Shown here one piece after another: positions 10,240 through 21,895 of a stretch of 64,000 nt of DNA. Below the pieces are notes generated by a model. That model had not been told where the DNA came from. It did not search any database and saw nothing but the letters and a program-made list of their open reading frames with translations. The position numbers and the translations under genes are program-made. The stretch covers positions 11,494,825 through 11,558,824 of the forward strand of contig NC_079891.1 in NCBI RefSeq assembly GCF_024868665.1. Reading direction: 5' to 3'. Position 1 is the first letter of the stretch; the number at the start of each line of letters is the position of its first letter. Origin of the DNA: Triplophysa rosa. Taxonomy: Eukaryota; Chordata; Actinopteri; Cypriniformes; Nemacheilidae.

Positions 10240-10510
10240 TTAAAGGGATATTTCAGGCAAGAAACAAAATGGCCCCATGTTTTACTCACCCTCAAGGCAT
10301 CCTAACTGAATATGACTTTCTTCTTGAAGAATAATGCAGTCGGAGTTATATTACCACATATCCTTTTACTTCTATGCTACTTCTAAGATCAAAGAACGGC
10401 TCGACACGGCTCCGTGGACTTAACAAAGGTTTAGCTTCCATTATCCCATTGCTGCGCGTGAACCAGTAAAACATGGGGAAATGTTTTTTCTGCCTGAAAT
10501 ATCCTTTTAA
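10240..10510. mobile_element. Short non-autonomous DNA transposon (MITE) with TTAA ends
   Basis: The ends are inverted: TTAAAGGGATATTTCAGGCA at 10240 and TGCCTGAAATATCCTTTTAA at 10510. A second, inner pair (CCATGTTTTACTCACC and AAACATGGGGAAATG) makes the element partly palindromic. It has no coding capacity. TTAA at both ends suggests a piggyBac/Kolobok-type target site, although TTAA may instead be part of the repeat. Confidence 0.75.
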
Positions 10511-11849
10511 GGGACGATAATTTGAACCTGTCATGCAAGGGCGTAAGTTTGATTTTGACATTGGTGGGGACATACAATTGGTCTGCAGAGCCGCATTGTC
10601 ACTAAAGTTTAGAGCAGTGTACTTGACTTATTTAAACAATATATATTTTAACAATACTTTCTATAGTTTTCTACACTGTTCTTCATTGTTGTCACTCTCA
10701 TTGCTACACTGTCTATTGCTGTCTACAGCAAGATCAGTTTCCTTAGAAATACACCAGAATATACAATTAGCTACTCAGTATTAACTACTTTATGTTCAAA
10801 TGCATCTACAGTCTGGCCAAAAACTACTTTTATACGTACATACTGTATATTGTTTTTAAACTACTGTATCTGAGTGCTTAATAGACCTATATAACAGTGC
10901 AACCTTAATATAACTTTAATATAATGCACAACAAATAACACAATCATGTTTATCTATTTTTCCAATGATCAGAGTAAGGACTTAATCGCAGTAACGTTTA
11001 CATGATATGAGAACACCTCTTTGCTCCCATTTACATGGAAGTTTTATTGGTCTGATTATTTTCTATAATACAGAATATATTCATGTGAATCGCGTCCAAT
11101 GCAAAACACTGTTATGTGGACGAACTTTATAGTTATTTGTCGACGTAATGAATATAGAAATATGATGGAAAATGTCTCTGTAACGGTTGTGTTCGCGCTG
11201 TTTCTGTATGAAGGTAAGGGGCAGAGACTGCTGACAGCAAGTTCAGACTGTCATGTTTACGATGAATTTGCGCTTAAGGTGCATGACAGAAGCAGATGCG
11301 CACCTTGATCAGAGCAGCATAAATGCGATTAAGGTGTTTACATGCTTTCATATTGTGATTAAAACCGGCGTACGCTATATGTTACTTTCATTGTGCTTAC
11401 TGCAATTATGAGCTTAATCACATTATTTAAATCGAATGATTGTGTTTACATGAGGTAAAGTGTAATCGCAGTATTGCCAAAATCCTTATAATTGCATTAT
11501 TAGGGTGCATTTAAAAGTAGTCATTGTTTGACCTCATCTGTGACTCTGCCTCTCTACAACACGACAGAACTGCTTCTGTCACCTGACCTGACCTGAAAAA
11601 ATAATGCATTAATGCATTCCATATGAACACATTTATGGCTTTATATGGCAAAGACATTGATTGCTTACTATAATTATTACAAATGCCATAAACAATAGGG
11701 GATTGTGAAGCACTGTTCCTGAATCAATATGTGAGGCAACTTGTCTCATATGTTTTGTCAATAAACTGTTGGTAAGAATGTTTTCTTACCAATAGCCTGC
11801 TTAATCATGCGCATGGTGTGGTGTTCTGTGTTTTCAACCTTTTCTTGTT
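10511..11849. other. Unassigned AT-rich stretch
   Basis: No supported gene. 10950-11480 contains repeated words (TAATCGCAGTA, GTTTACATGA) that could be remnants of a non-autonomous transposon, but I could not pair clean ends. The 69-codon frame at 11099-11308 has no recognisable motif. Confidence 0.4.
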
Positions 11850-11966
11850 TTTGCAGGTACAACTTTGATTGTTTTGCTTGTAGTCAATGTGTCTCATGTA
11901 CAGCTGCTTTGTAACAATGAAAATTGTAAAAGCGCTATATAAATAAAGTTGAGTTGAGTTGAGTGT
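11850..11966 (+). mobile_element. L2 LINE, 3' tail only
   Basis: Ends AAAGCGCTATATAAATAAAG followed by (TTGAG)n. This is the same tail, in the same family, as the 3' end of the L2 copy on the minus strand at 23820-23940, which matches it almost base for base from TACAACTTTGATTG onward. Severe 5' truncation is typical of LINE insertion. Confidence 0.8.
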
Positions 11967-12247
11967 TGACACAGACACAGGCTGTGTCTGAATTTTCCCT
12001 TATCTACTATATAGGGTACTATATCGGGTGTCTGCCATTTTGTAGTGTTGTCCGAGTTCTGAGTAAACAACTCATTGTTATATATATAGCAGTGTTTTTT
12101 TTTATGAAATAAATAATTTTATTAAACGTAATAAATGTAATAGTAAATAAACATAGCAAACATTTGTTTTGTTCTCTTTATAAAAAACTAATACAATAAA
12201 TGTGACAAATAATGTAAAAAAATTACAAAACAATCCATAAAGCCACA

Positions 12248-12345
12248 TATTTACATTTAAATTTACATTTAGTCATTTAGCAGACGCTTTTAAACAAAGC
12301 AACTTACAGAGAGTTCAGGGAGCAATAAGGGATATGTCATACAGG
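12248..12345 (-). repeat. LINE/SINE 3' tail nested in transposon copy A
   Basis: Reverse-strand form of the common fish tail (CATTTAGCAGACGC...). It is followed by a stretch (ACTTACAGAGAG...GATATGTCATA) that also follows the tail at 62430-62530, so both are copies of one element. Confidence 0.65.
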
Positions 12346-12374
12346 AGAAATAATACAATAGGTGCAAATACAAA

Positions 12375-13756
12375 CCCAGCTAACACAGTTACGTTGTGAC
12401 GACATACCTGGGCCAGACTTCAGTATATGACGTACCAGCGATGTAACTTTCTGATTCCCATATTCGTCGTGATGACATAACATTGGACGTTGTAGGGACA
12501 TGGTGATTACCTCCTGAAGACATACCTGGGACGTACCATATTTGTCACAGCAACGTACCAATTAACGTTTCTGGGACGTGATGAGCATGTCCTAACGGCC
12601 AAACAGTTACGTTGTTAAAATCATGTTTTTTATTTAATTTAAACAATTATCATCCCTCACATAGAGGATTCAATTAATTTGATTTAATCTGTGTGTTAAA
12701 GATTCCATTTTATGCACAATTGGAGTAATTCTCTGTTCAGTTATGTATAAAGCACAGTATAACGATTATAAAACTCAACACAGCACTGTACATCACAATC
12801 AGATATTTTATTTATACTGTAGTACATGACATAAATAATCAAAGACTTCAACACAATATAGAGGATTTAAAGCAGATATTTACAAGAGATGAATAAACAT
12901 TATGTTTAAGCTTAACATTATATTGTTGTCTTACCACATACATTTAGCAGGTTGTCCGTTTTAAAAACAACAATCAAAAGCTTCTTAGTCACAATCACAA
13001 ACATCAGGGTCCGCTCATTTAAACGCGCCAAATCTATAGAAAATCAATAAAATATTTGTTACATCTGTAAGGTATAAAGTAAAGAAAGAATATTAATAAA
13101 CCACTATAGGAATATCAGGCAGTGACGAAAAAAGAAATGACCGTTAACGTTTAAATGATGCCAGCGTGCGGTTCTTTGCAGAACAGAAAAGGCACATATC
13201 AGACGCGCGCACTAAATAGAAACAAAGTTTTAATTGTGGTATCGAATTAAACTCCTGTTTAATAGCTGTCAGAAGTCGGATTTATTGCATTCGTCTTGAC
13301 ATTAACAGATTTTACTCTGATCATAAATGTTCCACACAATAACATAATAAACAGAAATGACCAGATTAATTAATCAAATGACCAGTGTCCAGGTTATCTG
13401 AAGACCAATGCATCATCACGTCGCTACATCGTTCTCCATGGGATTAATTCACAACGTTATTTGAGGACGTGACTAGGACGTTTCTGGAACATTAGCAACA
13501 ATGACCAGACACATTAATTAAAGGGCCAGTGTCCAGGTTATCTGAAGACCAGTACATCACATCGCTACAACGTTATCCATGGGATTAATTCACGACGTTA
13601 TTTCAGGACGTGGCTAGGATGTTTCTGGAACATAAAAAAAATTCTAAGAAACGTAATGTTGCAAAGACATCCTCAGAACGTGGTCACAAAGTAATGTTAT
13701 GGTGACCAAATGAAGACGAACTGGCGACGTTGTCAGAACGTACTGTGTTAGCTGGG
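12375..13756. mobile_element. Non-autonomous DNA transposon, CCCAGCTAACACAG ends, intact copy
   Basis: The terminal inverted repeats are CCCAGCTAACACAG at 12375-12388 and CTGTGTTAGCTGGG at 13743-13756. Next to each end are arrays of a short word (ACGTTGTGACGAC, AACGTCC and variants), giving a subterminal region rich in ACGT. An internal ~110-base block (CAGTGTCCAGGTTATCTGAA) is repeated in tandem at about 13380 and 13530. The 1382-bp element has no open frame of note. A second copy in the opposite orientation lies at 49270-52706. I found no clear target-site duplication. Confidence 0.8.
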
Positions 13757-13761
13757 AAGTT

Positions 13762-13793
13762 ACTAGTTTCTAGTTACTAGTGCTATTACTAGT
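13762..13793. repeat. Three ACTAGT words at a transposon/LINE junction
   Basis: ACTAGT occurs at 13762, 13776 and 13788 between the transposon end and the start of the L2 fragment. The surrounding words (AGTTACTAGT, GCTATT) resemble the 21-bp satellite at the right end of the window. Confidence 0.45.
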
Positions 13794-13794
13794 T

Positions 13795-15849
13795 AATAGC
13801 AAATTGGGCACTATTTTCTCTAATACATTAGAAGCTGTCGCACCTATGAAGTCAAAAAAGATTAATGAGAAAAACGCAGCACCATGGTACAATAGCACCA
13901 CTCGCGCCCTTAAAAGAGAAACACGTAAACTGGAGCGCAAATGGAAACAAACCCAATTAGAGGTCTTTAAAATTGCGTGGAAAGAGAGTGCAAACTGTTA
14001 TAAAAAGGCACTAAAAGCAGCAAAGGCTGAGCACCTCCGTAACCTCATAGAAACTAACAAAAACAATCCAAGGTTTTTATTTAGTACAGTTGCTAAACTA
14101 ACAAATAAACAGACTTCACCTGACCTGGGTATTCCGCCGCACCTTGGTAGCAATGATTTCATGAATTTTTTTACAGAGAAAATCGAAAACATACGAGACA
14201 AAATAGTAAAAACTCAACCTCCAAGTCTGTCCTATAAATTAGTACCAACCATCGCCCCAAAAGAAAGGCTACAGTGTTTTTCACCTATAAAACAGGAAGA
14301 TTTAATTAAACTTATTGCAACATCTAAACCTACAACTTGCTTATTAGATCCCATACCAACTAAATTATTAAAAGAGTTATTACCCGTTGCAATTGAGCCC
14401 ATTTATAACATTATCAACTCGTCAATTAATCTAGGCCATGTCCCAGGACCCTTTAAACTGGCCGTCATTAAGCCTCTTATCAAGAAACCAAACTTAGACC
14501 CCAATGAACTAGGAAACTATAGACCGATTTCAAATCTCCCTTACCTGTCTAAAATACTAGAAAAAGTAGTGTCCACTCAGTTGTGCTCTTTCTTACAAAA
14601 TAATGACATACACGAAAAATTCCAGTCAGGCTTTAGACCGCATCATAGTACTGAAACTGCGCTCGTTAAAATTACAAACGACCTGCTTATAGCATCAGAT
14701 AAAGGTAACATCTCACTCCTAGTCCTGCTCGACCTTAGTGCTGCGTTCGATACTGTAGACCATAAAATACTTCTAGATCGCTTACACAATTATACCGGTA
14801 TTCAGGGACAGGCACTACAATGGTTCAGATCTTACTTATCAGACAGACATCAATTTGTCCATTTAAATGGGGAATCATCAAATCTAACGCAAGTAAATTA
14901 TGGATTACCTCAGGGATCGGTTTTAGGACCCTTGCTATTCTCCATATACATGCTGCCCCTTGGAAACATTATTAGAAAACATGGAATTAGCTTCCACTGT
15001 TATGCAGATGATACTCAGCTATATATCTCATCAAGACCAGATGATTCCTTCCAACTATCCAAATTGGCAGAGTGCATCGACGATATAAAGCATTGGATGA
15101 CTTGTAATTTCCTTCTTTTAAATTCTAATAAAACAGAAATATTACTTATCGGACCAAAGACACGTGAGCAGAATATTTCGGATTATGACCTGCAAATTGA
15201 AGGCTGCACTGTTACTCCAACAAATACAGTTAAAGACCTTGGCGTTATATTAGACAGCAACCTGTCATTTAAAAATCACATCTCAAATGTCACAAAAACA
15301 GCCTTCTTCCACCTTAGAAATGTTGCCAAATTGCGAAATATTTTATGTGTGGCTGACGCAGAGAAGCTTATTCATGCATTTGTGACCTCAAGACTTGACT
15401 ACTGTAATGCACTGCTTAGTGGTTGTCCTGCAGCATCAATAAACAAACTACAGTTAGTTCAGAATGCAGCTGCCAGAGTTCTAACCAGGTCCAGAAAATA
15501 CGATCACATAACCCCAATGTTATCAACCCTTCACTGGTTACCCATTAAGTATCGTATTGACTTTAAAGTTCTTTTAATTACTTATAAAGCCTTAAATGGT
15601 TTAGCCCCTACCTACATAACAGAGCTTCTACCACACTACAACCCATCACGCTCTCTAAGATCTCAAAACTCCAGACTTTTGATAACACCTAGAATAACTA
15701 AATCCACCAAAGGGGGTAGAGCTTTCTCATACGTAGCACCTAAACTCTGGAATAGCCTCCCCGATACTATTCGAGGGTCAGACACACTCTCCCAATTTAA
15801 ATCTAGATTAAAGACACATCTTTTCAGCCAAGCATTCACTAATACATAG
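13795..15849 (+). CDS. L2 ORF2 fragment: reverse transcriptase and C-terminal domain
   Basis: The RT copies LINE RNA into DNA at a nicked target. An open frame of about 685 codons has no lesion. It opens in the linker ([20 protein letters not shown]) because the endonuclease is missing, so no native start exists; the first ATG is at 13846. RT blocks appear in order: [50 protein letters not shown] (motif A Asp), [13 protein letters not shown], and [10 protein letters not shown] with the YADD catalytic pair at 15001-15012. The C-terminus ends with the L2-type block [20 protein letters not shown]. The uninterrupted frame suggests a fairly young copy. It is not an active element, lacking ORF1 and the endonuclease. 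Confidence 0.88.
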   Translation, partial: NSKLGTIFSNTLEAVAPMKSKKINEKNAAPWYNSTTRALKRETRKLERKWKQTQLEVFKIAWKESANCYKKALKAAKAEHLRNLIETNKNNPRFLFSTVAKLTNKQTSPDLGIPPHLGSNDFMNFFTEKIENIRDKIVKTQPPSLSYKLVPTIAPKERLQCFSPIKQEDLIKLIATSKPTTCLLDPIPTKLLKELLPVAIEPIYNIINSSINLGHVPGPFKLAVIKPLIKKPNLDPNELGNYRPISNLPYLSKILEKVVSTQLCSFLQNNDIHEKFQSGFRPHHSTETALVKITNDLLIASDKGNISLLVLLDLSAAFDTVDHKILLDRLHNYTGIQGQALQWFRSYLSDRHQFVHLNGESSNLTQVNYGLPQGSVLGPLLFSIYMLPLGNIIRKHGISFHCYADDTQLYISSRPDDSFQLSKLAECIDDIKHWMTCNFLLLNSNKTEILLIGPKTREQNISDYDLQIEGCTVTPTNTVKDLGVILDSNLSFKNHISNVTKTAFFHLRNVAKLRNILCVADAEKLIHAFVTSRLDYCNALLSGCPAASINKLQLVQNAAARVLTRSRKYDHITPMLSTLHWLPIKYRIDFKVLLITYKALNGLAPTYITELLPHYNPSRSLRSQNSRLLITPRITKSTKGGRAFSYVAPKLWNSLPDTIRGSDTLSQFKSRLKTHLFSQAFTNT

Positions 15850-16905
15850 CTAATGAACAGCAGCTACGCTAATTATTCTCTTTCTGTTTCTGCCCTCGCC
15901 TCGGGATGCCCATCCCGAGGTAGGGAGAGATTCCGCCAGACCCAGATGAACGTCATATGCCCATCCACAACTAGAGATTACGCCAGCTACATCTGAAAAT
16001 CCCGTGCCATCCTCCTGCGAGAGCCTGCGGACTGACTGACCATCCAGCTCCATCCAAGGCAATTCCATCACCACCCAAGAAAAAGGCGACCATCTGGCCG
16101 GCCCAGCTCAGACAATTCCATCCCCAGCCGAGAGCAAAGACGGACTACCTGTCACATAAATGCTAAATTTACAATACTTGGTATTTAATGCTAAACTTAC
16201 ATCACACGACAGCAGTTTGAAGTTATGGCTGCACTCAGTGACTTTGATTGGAGGTAGCTGGGTGGGTGTTGTAGGGAGTGGGGGGGCTTGTTGGTTGTGG
16301 TTCGGGGCGTTTCATTTGTTGGGACTGTGTGGGTCTGGTCTGGTTGGTCTTGTTTTGTGGTCGATGTCGGACAACAGAGGAATAAAGTTAATTATGCCAT
16401 TACTACTTTTCCCTGGTTGTTCCTCTGTTGTCTGTTGTTGATCGCGGAATGAGACCGGGTTGGACCTGCACGGTTTCGGCGGGTGGGGCTTCCTGGGTCG
16501 CGGCTCGTGGGCTCTCCCTGTTCTTCGTGGACGTTGCTCGGTGGCTTTGGTCGGGGTCACTGAGTGCAGCTATGACACGTCAGAGGAGATCTGGCCCTCC
16601 CGGCTGAGCCTGGTTTCTCCCGAGGTTTTTTTTTCTCCATTATTCAGCATTGGAGTTTGGGTTCCTCGCCACAGCAGAGCAGTGCAGTGTTGGCTTGCTC
16701 ACCGGGAGACTGCATTTATTTATTTATTTATTCATTTATTTATTAGATATTATTTATTATAATGATCTTGCTTGGTCTATAAACACCATGCACTGTGCTG
16801 TGTTTTACCTTTCTGTGTTTTTCTTATTTGCTCCTGTAAAGCTGCTTTGGAACAATGCACATTGTGAAAAGCGCTATATAAATAAAATTGAATTGAATTG
16901 AATAG
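13795..16905 (+). mobile_element. L2 LINE, 5'-truncated copy with RT and full 3' end
   Basis: Begins within the endonuclease-RT linker of ORF2, carries the whole RT and C-terminal region to 15849, then about 1 kb of 3' non-coding sequence, and ends in AAAGCGCTATATAAATAAAA plus (TTGAA)n. The 3' region has a GC-rich segment and a (TTTA)n run at about 16716-16750. It lies inside transposon copy A, so it inserted after that element. Confidence 0.85.
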
Positions 16906-17288
16906 TTTCGAAAAAAGACAGACCAATAGGTGTAATATAAGCTTTAATGTCCGCGACAGTGCTGTCAGACGAAGGATACGTTACGTCAGTGTCCAAAAAT
17001 TTTCACTCATTTTAATTCACTTCTTCCCCATATAGTGGACTCTGTAGCATTCGCTATATAGGGAATAGTGAATGAGTGAACAAGTGAGCGAATTCAGATG
17101 CAGCTACAGCTTTGCTTTGGTGCTTAGTTTGTACAACCAAATCAGATGCAGCCTTACGTTAGCGAGAGAAGGCAAAGCCAATCATAAAGCGACGTGGATA
17201 GAGAGGTGGGACTCACTGAAAGCCAAAGACAATCCTATTAGTGACGTGAGCTACGGAGGCGGGACTTTTTGCAGATAACGAAACTTAA

Positions 17289-17982
17289 GCTGTGTCTGAA
17301 ACCGCTCCCTATCTTCTATATAGTGCAATATCGTGTGTCTGCCATTTTGTAGTGGTGTCCGAAACCTGAGTGAACTACTTCATTCCCTACATTCGTTCAC
17401 TCTTTTTACCCACAATGCACTCTGCTTTTGAGTGTACATCCGATGTACACTCGCTCATCCATCATTTCCCATGATACAACATGAGACAACCGCTTGATTA
17501 GAATCAGCACTCTGACAGTTAATGCCACAAATGTATGATTATACACACAAATGTTTGTTCTTGTTTACAGTTATGTTATACTTTTAAAGAATATACAGAT
17601 TAAATGAATTAGATAAACAGTGGTGTTTTATTATATAATATCTAAAATAATTTAAACGTGATAAACAAGCATGCCCGCAAATAATTGTGACGGTTGTTTT
17701 GTTATCTTTATTTTAAACCAACACAATAAACATGACAAATAAAGTGAAAATGAATTTGAGTATTTTATACAACAATCAACAAAGCCACACAGGTGTAATA
17801 TAAGCTAATCATTATGTTAATGATGAACATCTGCGACAGTACTCTCAGACAAAGGCTACATATGTCAGTGTCCGAAATCACTCTCATTTTCATTCACTTC
17901 TTCCACATATAGTGGACACAAATGCCATTCGCTATATAGGGAATAGTGAAGGAGTGAACAAGGAAGTGGTTTCAGACACAGC
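17289..17982. mobile_element. DNA transposon copy B (GCTGTGTCTGAAACC ends), uninterrupted
   Basis: GCTGTGTCTGAAACC at 17289 is inverted as GGTTTCAGACACAGC ending at 17982. Subterminal words CTATATAG and GTGTCTGCCATTTTGTAGTG recur. The element is 694 bp with no transposase. It provides the empty-site model for the nested copy A. Confidence 0.82.
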
Positions 17983-17983
17983 A

Positions 17984-18329
17984 TTAAAGTCCCAGTGAAC
18001 CGGAAGTTGCGATCGTTTTTACTGGATTTTGTCTTTCTCTGCGATTTGATTGGATAAAAAAACAGCAGTTGCATTTTGAAATGGAACTGATAGCAGACTG
18101 ACAGTTGAAGGGGAGGGGTTAACGGATGCGCCACCCAAGCCATCTAACATTGGTCATTTAAGATGGGTAGTCATTACAGGATGGAAGTGCATTTTCAGAT
18201 TTTAAGTTTATGAGGGCACACGATTTTTACAAAGAGAATGACCCACATTAATAAACTATTTACAAATAAAGGCAGCAATATTTCATGAAAAAATAGGCAA
18301 TGTAATTTTTAATTTCTCTGGGACTTTAA
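17984..18329. mobile_element. MITE with TTAAAGTCCCAG ends
   Basis: TTAAAGTCCCAGTGAA at 17984 and CTGGGACTTTAA ending at 18329 form inverted ends with TTAA at both margins. It abuts transposon copy B with one base between. Non-coding. Confidence 0.7.
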
Positions 18330-18789
18330 CCATTTGTGTACCGCAATCTGCACTATTTTTACAGAACGCGGTTGTTAAAGATTTTTAATTTCAATGAAAT
18401 GATTCCTGGTAAAAAACACAAGACACAGACTGACATCTATGTGTAGATTAATTGTTTGGTGGAAATTATTGGTAGGGACAATTTAGTGTTCTCTGGATAC
18501 TCAAATTGACGCCGTTGCTGTCATAACAACGAATAAAACCTAATGAATATAACAAGAAAATCTTAAAACCAACGGACAGAAAATGACACGAAAGCTCTAT
18601 GTGACTGCGTGGGATCGCGCTCTATTGACGCTGAGCTGAAAACACGTGAAACACATGTACAGGTCATAATTTCACTAAGGAAATGAATAATATAATTGAC
18701 AATAATTATATTTTCCGAAATAAAATACGTGCAGTCGTGTGTAAGATAAAAGCATAATTAAATGCACATATGCATGTAACATCTGTTAA
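18330..18789. other. AT-rich spacer
   Basis: No coding frame or repeat boundary recognised. Confidence 0.5.
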
Positions 18790-21115
18790 AATTAGATTAG
18801 ATTAGATTCAACTTTATTGTCATTACACATGTACAAGTACAAGGCAACGAAATGTAGTTTAGGTCTAACCAGAAGTGCAATAAGCAAGTGCAGGATATAC
18901 AGTTGTGCATAAATACATAAATACAGGATAAAGCTAAATTATGAAGAATTTACAAGTGGTAATGTACTATGACCATTATATACAGATGGCTATTTACTGA
19001 AAACAGAAATTTACTGATGGATATGTACAATATAAATTAGACTATGCAGAACAGTAGTGCAATGAATATAAAGTGTGCATAAATTATGGACAGCAGCTAT
19101 TAAGTTAAAGTAAACAGTGCAGTAGATGAGTTATTGCAGTATTCAGTACATAGTACTGGAGTGCAAATGATGCGGTATATGTGTAATAATCCAGTAGTGC
19201 AAATAACATTAGTACATAGTACTGGAGTGCAAATGATGCGGTATATGTATAAATAGTCCGGTAGAGCAAGTAAACATGTAGTACATGTGTAGACAGTCCA
19301 GTCGTGCACTTGACAGGCCTGTAGTGCAATAAACAAAACAATATAGCAGCATTAAGTAGAGATATATGAGGGGGTTGTGGAATCAGCGGGGGGTAGAGTT
19401 CAATAGGCAGACAGCTCTGGGAAAAAAGCTGTTTTTTTCTCAGTCTGCTAGTCCTTGTCTGGAGGCATCTGAGGCGCCTGCCAGAAGGCAGGAGAGAAAA
19501 CAGTCTGTGGGCGGGGTGAGAGGAGTCCTTAAGAATGCCGCGAGCTCGACGCAGACAGCGTTTCCTCTGGATGTCCTCAATGGCTGAAAGTGTAGTCCCT
19601 GTGATGCGCTGGGCGGTTTTCACCACCCGCTGTAGTGCCTTGCGCTCTGCAACAGAGCAGCTCCCACACCAGGCTGTGACACAGTTGGTTAGGATGCTCT
19701 CTACTGCGCAGCGGTAGAAGTTCACCAGGATAGCTGAAGACAGTTGGTTCTTCTTCAGGGTCCTCAGGAAGAAGAGGCGCTGGTGAGCCTTCTTGACCAG
19801 GCTGGAGGTGTTGGTGGTCCAGGACAGGTCTTCCGAAATATGGGTCCCCAGGAACTTAAAGCTGGGGACACGCTCAACAGCCATCCCGTTAATGTGGATG
19901 GGGTCATGTATGCCTCCTCTCTCTTTCCTGAAGTCCACGATGAGCTCCTTTGTCTTGGAAGTGTTAAGGAGCAGGTTGTTGTCTGAGCACCATGTGGCCA
20001 GGTGCTGGACCTCCTCCCTGTAGGCAGTCTCATCGTTGTTGCTGATGAGACCAATCACTGTAGTATCGTCTGCAAACTTGATGATGGCATTAGATCCATT
20101 CACAGGCCTGCAGTCGAGTGTGAAGAGGGAGTAGAGAAAGGGGCTCAGAACACAGCCCTGTGGAACGCCAGTGTTAAGTGTGATGGTGGTGGAGCAGATG
20201 TGGCCTGACCTAACAAACTGAGGTCTGTTTGTCAGAAAGTCCATAATCCAGTTGCAAATGGAGGTGTTAATTCCCAGGTTCCCAAGTTTGGTGATTAACT
20301 TGGAAGGGACGACAGTATTGAATGCAGAGCTGAAGTCAACAAACAGCATTCGTGCATAAGTGTTTTTATTGTCCAAGTGTGTGAGTACAGAGTGCAGTGC
20401 TATGGAGACGGCATCCTCTGTGCTCCTATTACTGTGGTAGGCAAACTGGTATGGGTCCAGTGTGGATGGAAGGGAGTCCTTTAGGTGAGCCAGGACCAGC
20501 CGCTCAAAGCACTTCATAACAATAGGTGTGAGTGCTACAGGTCGGTAGTCATTCAGGCACGTAGGGCTAGAGTGTTTCGGCACTGGCACAATGGAGGTGG
20601 ATTTAAAGCATGCTGGCACAACTGCTTGGGCGAGGGACAGGTTGAAAATATCCGTAAAGACCCCAGCGAGTTGCTCGGGGGATGCCGTCTGGTCCAGCAG
20701 CCTTCCGTGCGTTGATCCGGCTCAGTGCCGTGTAGACATCTGAGGAGGTGAGTGTGATGGTCGGGTGGTCATCTAAGGGTGTGAGCTTGGTGGCAGTTTC
20801 CTTATTGTCTCTCTCAAAGCGAGCATAAAAGTCATTAAGCTCATTCAGGAAGACAACATCTGTTGCTACGGGGGTGGAGTGGTTGGGTTTGTAGTCGCTG
20901 ATGGCCTTGATGCCCTGCCACATGCGTCGAGGATCAGAGTTTGAAAAGTGCTCCTCTAGCTTTAGCTTGTAGCAGTGCTTGGCCTTTTTGATGCCCCTCT
21001 TCAGATTTGCCCTGGAAGTGCTGTAGGCCTGTGCATCACCTAAGCTGAAGGCAGTGTTGCGTGACTTCAACAGGAGGCGCACTTCCTTGTTCATCCATGG
21101 CTTCTGTTCATTCCA
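18790..21115 (-). mobile_element. Rex1/Babar-type LINE, 5'-truncated
   Basis: The 3' end is at about 18790, with a (TAATC)n tail preceded, on the minus strand, by a stretch ending AATGACAATAAAGTTGAATC. RT coding occupies 19380-21107. The upstream end near 21115 cuts into the region before the RT (NEQKPWMNKEVRLLLKSR), so the endonuclease is absent. Between the RT and the tail is a direct repeat: 19147-19190 recurs at about 19211-19254. Confidence 0.82.
19380..21107 (-). pseudogene. Rex1/Babar reverse transcriptase, frameshifted
   Basis: The minus-strand frame from 21107 to about 20690 holds the pre-RT region and RT block 0/1 ([11 protein letters not shown]). The following frame, 20619-19380, continues with [34 protein letters not shown] (motif A), [18 protein letters not shown], and [10 protein letters not shown] (catalytic pair at 20065-20076). 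The C-terminus carries [10 protein letters not shown] short deletion just after GIP shifts the frame, so the protein cannot be made in one piece. The ORF extends past the usual end into the tail repeat. The clade call (Rex1/Babar, CR1 group) is by motif likeness; another CR1-group clade is possible. Confidence 0.8.
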
Positions 21116-21269
21116 TGGATTAATTGGTCAATATTGCACAATAATGTTATCATATGATGTATAATGCTATAATGCTTGATTATTCACATTGAATTGAGTG
21201 TGGATTGTCAACTGTTCATTTCGAATGTAGATGATTTCAGGTTGTAACATCATTCTAACGCTTACGCTT

Positions 21270-21452
21270 GCAAAAGTGTTCAACCCCCTTCATTTTATTC
21301 ACATTTTGTTATGCTGCTGCCTTATCTTAAACTACTTTAAATGATTTTTTTTACATTAATCTACACTCCATGCACAATAATGACAAAACAAAAAACGGAT
21401 TTTTGACAGCTTTGCAAATTTATTAAAAATAAAAAACAAAAATAAGTACATC
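21270..21452. mobile_element. Tc1/mariner-type terminal fragment
   Basis: Contains GTGTTCAACCCCCTTCATTT followed by CACATTTTG, and then CACTCCATGCACAATAATGA, wording typical of the ends of fish Tc1-like elements. No transposase is present. It abuts the DIRS terminal fragment. Confidence 0.55.
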
Positions 21453-21454
21453 TC

Positions 21455-21895
21455 GCTTCGCTAGAGATTGTGACAGGGCACAGTGTTGTGGTGTTTTCCA
21501 TAGGAACCCCATCTGTCGGCTCGACACAACATCGAGAGACGGAACGTCTTGGGAACGTCTTGGTTAAGGATGTAACCTCAGTTCCCTGATGGAGGGAACG
21601 AGACGTTGTGTCCTTCTTGCCACAACACGTGCTGCCCACTGCAGCAGTCATGAGAGGTCTCAGGCTCCTCAGAACTAAGGTGAATGAATGAGGCATGCCG
21701 TCTCCCTTTTATACCCGGATATCCGGGGGCGGAGTCCGGCATGCAAATTTCATTCGCCAATTTTCATTGGCCTTTTCTAAGAATTCGGAAGCGATTGGTT
21801 CTCAGGGACGAACCCCATCTGTCGGCTCAACACAACGTCTCGTTCCCTCCATCAGGGAACTGAGGTTACATCCGTAACCAAGACAATGTTGAATA
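21455..21895 (+). mobile_element. DIRS-like element, isolated 3' terminal region
   Basis: Matches 7750-8130: TTGTGACAGGGCACAGTGTT, an internal complementary region, and the right terminal repeat. The latter ends in GTCTCGTTCCCTCCATCAGG and a purine-rich tail. It retains more of the outer end (GGTTACATCCGTAACC) than the copy at 8130. There is no coding part. Confidence 0.75.

Larger units (their letters stand above)
11991..17104. mobile_element. DNA transposon copy A (GCTGTGTCTGAA ends), split by nested insertions
   Basis: The left part (11991-12247) and right part (16928-17104) align to successive parts of copy B at 17289-17982. Both have GCTGTGTCTGAA at the left, CTGCCATTTTGTAGTG near it, and GCTATATAGGGAATAGTGAA near the right end. 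In copy B the two halves are adjacent (GCCACAC then AGGTGTAATATAAGC). In copy A they are separated by 12248-16927. No transposase is visible in either copy, so this is a non-autonomous family. Confidence 0.8.
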
